Shown: piece after piece, positions 21,501-28,714 of the stretch
Position numbering within the stretch: position 1 is the stretch's first letter
Layout of the letters: every line of letters begins with the position of its first letter
Program-made: the position numbers and the translations under genes
Assembly: GCA_027596195.1 (NCBI GenBank)
Contig: JADGJG010000236.1
Coordinates: 1-28,714, forward strand
Direction of reading: 5' to 3'
Length of the DNA stretch: 28,714 bases
From: Podochytrium sp. JEL0797
Lineage: Eukaryota; Chytridiomycota; Chytridiomycetes; Chytridiales; Chytriomycetaceae
Notes under the pieces: model-generated
Told to the model about the DNA's origin: nothing
Database searches by the model: none
What the model saw: only the letters and a program-made list of their open reading frames with translations

Positions 21501-23620
21501 CACCCTCTCCACCAGCGTTTTGGCATCGATAATCTCATTGCTAAACAGATTCAAAACCTTCAAAAACTCATTGTACGTCGCCTTATTCCCAATCGACCGT
21601 TTGCACCGGTCAATCCATTCGAGCTCTTCCACGTTGCCGTTCGGGCCCGAGGGGGGTGGCGGGTACGTGTGTTGTGGGCCCGAGTCGCCGGGGAGTGGGG
21701 TTGTGGAGGATCCAGGGCCGGGGAGTTGAGGGCCGGAAGGGGTGTATCCTCCCGTGGGGGGTGCCCCGCCGCGGTTGGTTTCGTATTTCCGCTTCTTCAC
21801 GAGTGGCACGGGTTGTTGGGGTTGGAGGGACGGGTGCATTCCCGACATGGGAAGCGGGTGTTGGTTGGATGGGCCTCCGGTGGGAGGAGGGTACGGCTGT
21901 TGCGGCTGTTGAGACGACGTGTTGTAGGTCGTGGCGGAGGCGGAGGGTCTCTTTCCGAGTTTTTTCGAGATCTGGGCTGCGGGTGGGAGACCGCTTCCGG
22001 AGCCGCGACGGACATCATTGCCGGTCCAGATTCCGACGGCAGGGCCTGAACGTGGCTGTTGTTGTTGCTGGGGAGGGGGTGGTGGACCTATTTTACTGTT
22101 AGCAAAAACAAAAAACATGCAAACTCGATAAAGAGAGCGAGACATTAGAACCCTCACGTACCCTTATTCCCAATCGACTGAACTTCAGGCAAAAAGTGCT
22201 TGAATTCGTCCAACAGGTCCGGCGCACCCTTGAACAACACCTGCACTTGCGCATACACCTCTTGGATCGGTTTGCTCTCCTTTTGGTACGTTTGGAGAAT
22301 CTCGAGAAACTGTTTGTACGTGTCGGGTTCGTTGGCGAAGCGGTTCTGTCAAGAAAAAAAAAAGTCAGAAATGCGTCATGCCCGAAATAGGGTACACCGA
22401 CAGGATGATAAAAACAAATAAAAACACCCCCGCAACGAACCTTGATCTTGTTCACATAACTAATCGCGTGTCCAAATTCGACGGGCGTCTTTTTGGGGGG
22501 TTGCCCGCCCGAATCCGGGTGCGCGGGGGCCGCGATGGGAGGCTGCTGTTGCATGGGTTGTGGGGGGGGTGCATACGCCTGTTGTTGTTGCTGTTGGTGT
22601 GGCGCATGCGGAGGGGGCAAAGGGTGGCTTTGAGGTGGGTAACCCGGCATCGGTTGGATCGGGTGGTTTTGCGGCGGTGGAAAGTATTGCTGTTGCGGAG
22701 GGGGCATTTGAGGGGCGCTGTTGTGGAAAGCACGGGGTGAGGAATCGGTTGAAGTTGGTTTACGAAAACGCGTCAATTTTGGGACACTCTTTTTTCACTC
22801 GTTTTCTCGATCGATTCTTCTAACCTCGAAACCGCAACCTAATCATTCCCCTTAGCTACACACCTGAAATGCGGAACAGGCGGAGAGTGCACGACAGGCA
22901 TCGGTGCACCACCACCCTGCACTGGACCCCCAGTTGCAGAAGCAGATGCAGCAGCCGCCGCGGCAATCGAGGCAGCGGATGGCTGCAATCCCTGCGGGGT
23001 GTAAACGCGGATCGGGTCGAGTGGATTCATTGTTGCCTCGATGCGGTATCCCGGCGGCAAGAACGTGTTGAATCCTGTCACGAGGGACGGGTGACCACGG
23101 AACAGACTCGAGACGCGGTCAATGACGCCGGGCGTGTCGATGCTTGAAAACAAAGTCAGAAAAAGGAGTCTTCACCAGGCACTCACCTCTGCGACTTGAA
23201 GTCCTTCATAATGTCAAGAAAGCGGTTGTACACATCGGGTTGGTTGAAGAACTGCGCCTTGACCTGGTCGAGGTACGAGAGGGCGTCTTTGACGTTGAGC
23301 GAGCGAGAGCCGTCTTGTTGCTGCTGCTGCTGTTGGAGTTGCTGCTGTGCTTGTTGCTGCTGTACTTGTTGCTGTTGCTGCTGAGGCATGCCCTGTGTGT
23401 GGTGCAGCTGGATTGGGTTCGGCAGCGCGTAGGGCCTGGCAGGCACGGCCATGCCCTGGGGCACGGGCAGCTGCGGCGACAGCGGGGCCAGGCGCGAGGG
23501 CGGAGTCAAGGCGTCGTCCCTAGGAAAGTCAGCGCCATGTCTCTAGAGGAAAACAAAACAAACTCACTGCGGTGCAGTGTCGCCAGGGCCAGAGGGCGGC
23601 TGCTGGGGCGGTTGAGACAT
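18562..23620 (-). CDS. SIN3: SIN3 transcriptional corepressor
   Basis: SIN3 is the scaffold that links DNA-bound repressors to Rpd3-type histone deacetylases in the nucleus. Twelve exons: 23568-23620, 23187-23519, 22864-23142, 22441-22717, 22162-22345, 21422-22087, 21267-21349, 20923-21205, 20695-20852, 19782-20609, 19265-19720 and 18562-19200, giving 1412 residues. A Gln-rich N-terminus precedes PAH1 (about 93-162, [20 protein letters not shown]). PAH2 lies at about 302-370 ([10 protein letters not shown] joined to [20 protein letters not shown]) and PAH3 at about 529-595 ([20 protein letters not shown]). The deacetylase-interaction region follows, with [44 protein letters not shown] and [20 protein letters not shown]. 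The C-terminal SIN3 domain has a Gly/Ser/acidic insert in exon 10. PAH1 and PAH2 are each split by an intron. Linkers between PAH domains are Pro/Gln-rich. Confidence 0.96.
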
Positions 23621-24615
23621 TTCGAAAGAAAAACTTTTTCTTTCGTCTTCGCAACTGAAAACAAATACAAAATAAACGAAGATGTAAAAAACTGTTGTGT
23701 ATTATTTATGTCGAAGGTGGAGAACTGGGAGGGGCGGACAGAAAATAAAATTATAATAAGCAAAATGATTGCCAAGTCTTTTCGAAATTCTATTCCATTA
23801 AGGTCGACTTCCTTTTTCCCGCTCCTTTCTAACCCCAGAGCGGACATCCAGAATTTTAAAATTGCCGCCTGTAAATCCGACTACCACCTCAGCGACTCCT
23901 CGGTACAGCTGTACAAAATTGGATCACGATGATCCAGATTAAGATTTTGGGACTGTGATCGATCGGGGCGGCGGGCCTGTCGTGCCGCCAAGAGATTCGC
24001 ATTCTCTCACACCGTGCCCGGCAAACAGTTCAAAATAATGAACAACTGTATGCCTTCCTTGGAAGAGGACTGGATGGAATATTTTTTTATTCGTCTTTTA
24101 AAACTTTCGGGTTTTTCAATTATATAAATCAACTAGTAGACTCATTTAAAAGGACGCGTATCAATACGATGGATACCCGCAATGCTTGCACACCCAAATG
24201 AGGTTAAATTAGCATGGCGAATATAAGAACTTTGACAATGGTTAGGGTGAGTAAGCGATTAGGTGATGATAGATTGGCAAACTGCGAGGCTGGCATGCAA
24301 CAGTCATTTCAGCGAAATGCTTATGTCATGCGTTCGACGTGTGGCGTTTCGCGGGGAGTCATTTCGAAAAATTTTACACGTGGGTGGCGTTGTGGCGTTC
24401 GCGTGCGGGGTCGTTCTCGCATCCCTGGGCGTGGCAGGGCTGCGAATTTGCAGAAAGAGCATCCTTGGGCCTTGCTCAAGAAGCCTCAAAAAGGAGGAGA
24501 CGCGAGGTCTCGCAGGGCCTAAAATATCTTATCGTCAGTGGCTTTTTCATTTGTATTTTCCGATCACCTCGGTTTTTCATTCCGCTTCAAAAACGTGCCT
24601 TGAAAGATAACGCGA
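23621..24615. promoter_or_regulatory. Divergent promoter region between SIN3 and the first zinc-finger gene
   Basis: Nearly 1 kb without a supported gene, holding the promoters of SIN3 (-) and the zinc-finger gene (+). A TATATAAAT stretch near 24121 could be a TATA element. A cluster of inverted repeats lies at 23903-23989 (listed separately). Short open frames on + around 24214-24610 overlap in three frames and none has exon-like codon use. Confidence 0.5.
23903..23989. repeat. Cluster of three inverted repeats
   Basis: GTACAGCTGTAC (23903-23914) is a perfect 12-bp palindrome. TGGATCACGATGATCCA (23920-23936) has 7-bp arms around CGA. GGCGGC (23967-23972) and GCCGCC (23984-23989) form a GC-only 6-bp stem with an 11-nt loop. 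They lie about 280-370 bp upstream of the SIN3 start. Confidence 0.6.
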
Positions 24616-25375
24616 ATGGACCCCGCACCCCGCCACCACTATCGCGCATCCACCCCGCTACTCGCCTGCCAACTTCCATCCCCAGCAACATCAGCCACTT
24701 CTGCACACTGCGCCACTTCCGCTTCGATCCCATCGCTGAGAGGCCCCGGTGGCATCAACCTGTGTGACGATGACAACACGTCCTTCTCCACCTCGCCGCT
24801 GCCGGACTTTTGTCTGCCCGAGAGTGCCGTGGTGTCGCTTCCAAGTTTTCCTCCACTCTCTGTGCTGACGAGTGTCGCTGCAGAACTGCCGCGTGCCATG
24901 CAAACCGGGTCCTCCCTTTCTCCATTTTCCGCCTCGTTTCTTTGCCCCACGAAACATACGAAATATGCAACCACATCATCTCCAAGGGTGAATTCTTCGA
25001 CATCCCCAAACGATGCAGGATCCTCGTGCCATATCATTTCCTCCTTTCGCTACTCAGGGGAACCCAACCAAAAATGTAAGAATTCCTTGGCGCGTCTTGG
25101 AATTTTCTCACCAAATCTCAGTTTCTCACCCAACAGCAGTCGATCTCGATACTTTAATGACGCACAAATATGATCAATCGGCCACTCAGTTGCATGTCTG
25201 TGTACAGTGCCCAATTTCGCGTCGGTTCACTCGACGTCATGATTATTTGCGGCATGTCAAGACGGTGCATGGAAGTGGCGTCGAGACTTCGGGGTCCATC
25301 TGCCGGTTGTGTCAGAAATCCTTTTCACGAAACGACAGCTTGCGCAGACATGAGAGAAAGTGCATGGGTGTCTGA
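24616..25375 (+). CDS. C2H2 zinc-finger protein, paralogue 1
   Basis: Exons are 24616-25075 and 25122-25375, giving 237 residues. The N-terminal 150 residues are Ser/Pro-rich and carry the motif LRGPGGINLC (41-50), which the two downstream paralogues share. At the C-terminus, a C2H2 finger runs from CVQC to RHVKTVH, with two extra residues in its loop. A C2HC finger follows, CRLCQKSFSRNDSLRRHERKC. The position of the paralogues' first finger is present (AVDLDTLMTH) but lacks the paired Cys, so that finger looks lost. The intron lies in that finger in phase 1, at the same place as in both paralogues. This is probably a nuclear DNA-binding protein; target and role are unknown. Confidence 0.82.
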
Positions 25376-25696
25376 CAGAACGAGATTTTTGTATATCGTC
25401 GCGTTGTTGTTATTTTTCATTCTTTCACTTCCTGCACGATCGTATCAATACAACCTTTTGTATATTTTCTTTGACTTGTCTTCACTTTTCTTTGTGGGTG
25501 GCGTTCAGAGATCAAAGTGGCGTCCAAGACGCGTGGTGCTCAAATCGAAATTTTTTTCGCCGGGAAGGAAGGAAAGCCTGACAATGCAGAAAACGCGATA
25601 AGAACCCTACGTTTTGGCGACAAGGGAAAAAATCGTTCTTCAAAGCGACCCCTGACTACTATTTCGATCACGTTATCTCGGTCACACCTGCTGATA
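25376..25696. other. Intergenic gap between zinc-finger genes 1 and 2
   Basis: About 320 bp. The first 150 bp are T-rich, as expected for a 3' untranslated region, and the rest must hold the promoter of the next gene. I see no repeat or strong motif. An in-frame ATG at 25517 could extend the next protein upstream, but codon use there is not exon-like. Confidence 0.4.
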
Positions 25697-26780
25697 ATGG
25701 ACCAACCCACACCCTACCACCACTTCGGATCTGCCACCCACGACTCTCACCACACCTTCCACGCCACCCATGAGTCAAGCTCATTCACCGGTGGCGTCGC
25801 ACCCGCGAGATCTCTCCAGCAAACCTCAACCCCCGCAGCCCGTCCTCCCGTGAGCTCCCCAATGTCCATCAAGAGCATGATTTCCACCTCTATCCTAGGA
25901 CCCGGCGGCATCGACATTCTCAACGCAGACTCAAGCCCGGACGGCACCGAAGACATCTTCATGACCGAATACCACCACCACCCGCCTCCCCAACCACCTC
26001 GCTACCGCGCCTTGAGCGAGGAAATGCCCACCTCGGAACGAGTCATGGCGCGCGACTGGCACGACACAGTCCTCAGCGGATCCCTCCCGACCCGCGACGC
26101 ACGCACGGGGTATTTCCACTTTGCAGAGCAACCGACCCCGAGCATCGCGAGTTCTCCGATCTCGTATTCTTCCGGGTCGTATCAGCAGTACGACGAGTTC
26201 AGACGACAATCCGGATTCGCGAGGAGTGATAACGGCGCCACCCCCGCGCAGCACGCTTCACTCTCACCACTCTCGAGTCCGTCGTCGGGGATCACGAAGA
26301 TGAATTTGGGTGACAAAGTGTACAGTTGCACGCAGCAGGGATGTAGGGCAGGTGAGAACACTCTATCGCTTTTTAATCTGCCTCGGCTTTATTGCCAAGC
26401 TGTGTGGCTTACGTTCATGAACAGAATTCACACGCGCCTCCGATCTACGCACACACGTGAACGCAAACCACTCAGACGGCGCTTCTCATCTCTGTGAGTG
26501 TCTCTTGCCGCCCCACGATTATTACTTGACCACTTACACCCAATCTCCTCCCCCCCATCTCCTCCCCAAAACAGGCATGCACTGCTTCGCTCGCTTCACC
26601 CGCAAAAACGACCTCGTTCGACACACCAAAACAGTACACGCGTCCGTCACGAACAAGGGCCTCGAAACTGTGTGCCGGTCGTGTCAGAAACCGTTTTCGC
26701 GGCCGGACAGTTTGCGGCGACATGAAAAGATTTGTCTTCCGGCTGTAGCGGGGGGAGGAGGTTCCCCTCGCGCATTATGA
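25697..26780 (+). CDS. C2H2 zinc-finger protein, paralogue 2
   Basis: Exons are 25697-26351, 26425-26493 and 26575-26780, giving 309 residues. The N-terminal 200 residues are disordered (Ser, Pro, His) and include ILGPGGIDIL (66-75), the motif shared with its neighbours. Three fingers follow. Finger 1 (YSCTQQGCRAEFTRASDLRT, then HVNANH) is intact and split by intron 1 in phase 1. Finger 2 (CMHCFARFTRKNDLVRH, then TKTVH) has its first Cys codon split by intron 2, an intron the other two genes lack. Finger 3 is C2HC (CRSCQKPFSRPDSLRRHEKI, then C). This copy has the most complete finger set of the cluster. It is probably a nuclear DNA-binding protein of unknown target. Confidence 0.85.
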
Positions 26781-27496
26781 TCCTGATCATGTGGCTTCTC
26801 GTTTTGCCTCTTGTATTTTTCGCTTTTGTTATAATTGTAATTTTTGTGTCTCATGGAGAATGAAGAAAAAGAAAAGCGTATTTCTCATATTATTCTTTGA
26901 AATTGTTCCTCCCTAGAGAATAGGGGTGAATGCGTCGGAACCAGTAGTAGATGGTCATTCATAATCAATTCGTTGGTGGGCTGTCATGTATCGAGCTTAT
27001 ATCTACCAAATGAATTATTTAGGGTTTCTCGACGGCAACTTTTCGGAATTTATTCATCCAGCTTTATCCGGCCTGAACAACAAGCGCCAGCAGAACGGGA
27101 GACTAACTAATCGCAAATTTGCGCCATAATACTCGTGTGTTTCCCACTGTGCCTCATTTCCCACCCCTCCCTCGTCCTGATGCGAAAATGACTCAAAACT
27201 GCGCCAAGGGTGCACATTTCATTCATCAGCATTGAACAGCTTCGTTGCTCGATGAGTATGTTGATCCCAAATTTTTGGTTTGCAGCCAAATTAACCTGTA
27301 TCGTCCACATTTCGAAGGAATCAGGAATGAGGACTAATAAAGAGCTCTCTTAAACCGGGTCCATAACTGCCTGCATTTTTCGCCAAGGCTATGTCCTTCA
27401 TTCATTGAGCTCGCGTCACACTCCGATGGCGTCCGTTGCAACAAACAAAAAAAAACATCGCCAAATCCACCGCTTTCGCCCAAAAGACTACCTACC
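26781..27496. promoter_or_regulatory. Promoter region of zinc-finger gene 3 (first repeat unit)
   Basis: About 716 bp without a gene. From about 26928 it resembles the region at 28201-28702 upstream of the fourth copy. Conserved blocks include CGCAAATTTGCG followed by CCAT (27113-27128), TGACTCA (27189-27195), GCGCCA (27201-27206), CATTCATCAGCATT and TTCGCCAAGG. TGACTCA is the consensus site of fungal Gcn4 and animal AP-1 bZIP factors; that one acts here is inference. Confidence 0.55.
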
Positions 27497-28054
27497 ATGA
27501 AAATCAAACAAAAGTACCCACAAGTTTCTCCTGCCTGTATTCCTCGTCTGTTCCAATGTATCCAAAGCAAGCCCCCCAAGCAAGCGGGTTCCAAAACGTC
27601 ACTCCTCGGTCCAGGCGGCATCAACCTCTGCGAAGAATGCACACAAGACGATGAGGTTCCAAAATATATTGCCGATATGTCTGGAGCCGAATGCGCCGCC
27701 TTCTTCATTTGCCCTTTGGAAACGTGCCAGAAAGGTGAGCGCGAAACCCCCCATTTTCGTCAACAGGCTCAACTCCAATTTCCTCGCTGCCTCCAAATTT
27801 CAACATCAGTATTCCCATGCTCCAACACATTCACAGCGCACTACAACCTTCACAGAATGAATCAAAAACACGAATGCGACACGTGTCCTTCCAAATTTTC
27901 GAGACGCGCCGATTTTGTTCGCCATCAAAAAACCGTGCATGGGAATCGAGAGGATGTGGTCAAGATGCGACAGACGATTTGTCCGTGGTGTCAGAAATGC
28001 TTTTCTCGCTCGGATTCGTTGAGAAGACATGAGAAGGGGTGTTCCGCCGCGTGA
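27497..28054 (+). CDS. C2H2 zinc-finger protein, paralogue 3 (short)
   Basis: Exons are 27497-27734 and 27810-28054, giving 160 residues. Most of the long disordered N-terminus of the neighbours is missing, but LLGPGGINLCEEC (37-49) is kept. Finger 1 (FICPLETCQKVFPCSNTFTA, then HYNLH) is altered, with an extra Cys. Finger 2 is CDTCPSKFSRRADFVRH, then QKTVH. Finger 3 is C2HC (CPWCQKCFSRSDSLRRHEKG, then C). The single intron interrupts finger 1 in phase 1, as in both paralogues. The start is fixed by the fourth copy, which begins with the same ATGAAAATCAAA after a similar leader. It is probably a nuclear DNA-binding protein of unknown target. Confidence 0.82.
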   Translation: MKIKQKYPQVSPACIPRLFQCIQSKPPKQAGSKTSLLGPGGINLCEECTQDDEVPKYIADMSGAECAAFFICPLETCQKGERETPHFRQQAQLQFPRCLQISTSVFPCSNTFTAHYNLHRMNQKHECDTCPSKFSRRADFVRHQKTVHGNREDVVKMRQTICPWCQKCFSRSDSLRRHEKGCSAA

Positions 28055-28702
28055 GGCGTGCCATTACATTCCCTTTCATTGATATATGCAGATTATTGTG
28101 CAACTGCGAGTCATAGTTGTTCCCTCACCGAAAAAGTTGTTCGACCGTGTTTCTCCCTTTACGGTTTACTTTCTTTAAATCGTCATTAGAGACAAGACGC
28201 GAATGCGTTGGAGCAGCTGGCAGATGGTCACTCACAACAGCCATCTCATTCGTTGGTTACTGGTAATTAACTATAATTCATTGCACCCTTCGACGGCGAC
28301 TTTTCTGAAGAATTCATTCATCAGCATTTCGCTGCACTGCATACTCCAATCGCCGGAAGGATGTGAGACTAGCTGGTCACAAATTTGCGCCATGTTCGCA
28401 CGTTTCAAAATCTGGCGCATTTTCCGCCTCCCTCGTTCGGTTTTAAGAATGACTCAAACTGCGCCATGAGCACACTTCATTCATCAGCATTAAGTTCCCT
28501 GCCGGGTGCGCGTGTAAGCCGCAATTTTTTAGTTCAGAGCAATCGTTTTATCGTCTGAGTTTCGACGATTGTGGACAAAAGTGCTCTCTTGCGGTACTCT
28601 TGATCTACAACCGGATACATCTTTCGCCAAGGATTTCGTATTCATTCATGTGGAATAAACAACGAACGTCGCCGAATATCGGCAACTTTTAAAAAGACTA
28701 CC
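28055..28702. promoter_or_regulatory. Promoter region of a fourth zinc-finger gene (second repeat unit)
   Basis: About 648 bp without a gene. It carries the diverged copy of the promoter upstream of gene 3: AAATTTGCGCCAT (28381-28393), TGACTCA (28450-28456), GCGCCA (28461-28466), TTCATTCATCAGCATT and TTCGCCAAGG, in the same order. Confidence 0.55.
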
Positions 28703-28714
28703 ATGAAAATCAAA
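28703..28714 (+). CDS. Start of a fourth zinc-finger paralogue (cut by window end)
   Basis: Only four codons are visible (ATG AAA ATC AAA). They are identical to the start of the gene at 27497 and follow the duplicated promoter and a matching AAGACTACC leader. The zinc fingers themselves are not in the window, so identity rests on the repeat. Confidence 0.55.

Larger units (their letters stand above)
26928..28714 (+). repeat. Diverged tandem repeat of about 1.2 kb (promoter plus zinc-finger gene)
   Basis: Unit 1 starts near 26928 (GAATGCGTCGGA) and unit 2 near 28201 (GAATGCGTTGGA). The start codons are 1206 bp apart (27497 and 28703). Many blocks match between the units, but with frequent substitutions and small gaps, so the duplication is not recent. 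Unit 2 continues past the window. Confidence 0.75.

Noticed and set aside
23965..24025. GC-rich hairpin region that first looked like a tRNA or small RNA
   Set aside because: No A and B boxes, no T-loop GTTCGA and no seven-base acceptor stem could be fitted.
24209..24218. TTAGCATGGC, which resembles the core of U6 snRNA
   Set aside because: The ACAGAGA box and the rest of the U6 core are absent around it, so it is a chance match.

Overview
The window looks like nuclear DNA of a fungus. Genes are packed tightly (gaps of 19 to 140 bp are common). They are cut by many very short GT-AG introns, mostly 44 to 85 nt. The gene families are fungal/opisthokont: a SIN3 corepressor, a DHHC palmitoyltransferase of the ZDHHC1/11 type, an Mpv17/PMP22 protein, an sn-1 diacylglycerol-lipase-like protein, a secreted Cys-repeat protein and C2H2 zinc-finger proteins. 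An early-diverging (zoosporic) fungus is my guess, not something the sequence proves. I rebuilt the exons by hand from splice signals, reading phase and family motifs. Every joined model below keeps its frame across all junctions.

Layout. 241-2622 (+): two tandem homocysteine S-methyltransferase genes with identical intron positions. 2642-6087 (-): a nine-exon Mpv17/PMP22 protein, a protein joining a SIN3-type PAH domain to three membrane helices, and a DHHC palmitoyltransferase. A shared 200 bp promoter gap separates these from 6288-10515 (+), which holds a large Ser-rich protein and a coiled-coil protein. The reading frames of those two overlap, so they may be one gene. 10587-13820 (+): a 950-residue class-3 lipase with the full Ser-Asp-His triad. 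14358-17887 (+): a 1117-residue secreted protein of 13 complete eight-Cys repeats plus one truncated repeat. 18562-23620 (-): SIN3 (12 exons; PAH1, PAH2, PAH3, corepressor domain). 24616 to the end (+): three C2H2 zinc-finger paralogues and the first codons of a fourth. The last two sit in a diverged tandem repeat of about 1.2 kb.

Functional links are few. SIN3, the zinc-finger proteins and the PAH-membrane protein could meet in transcriptional repression, but nothing here proves it. The most unusual observations are four. First, wobble-position usage runs from C-ending codons at the 5' end of exons to G-ending codons at the 3' end, and resets after each intron. Second, a PAH domain is joined to transmembrane helices. 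Third, Cys pairs appear to be lost together in the secreted repeats. Fourth, the zinc-finger cluster shares an N-terminal GPGGI motif and duplicated promoter elements.
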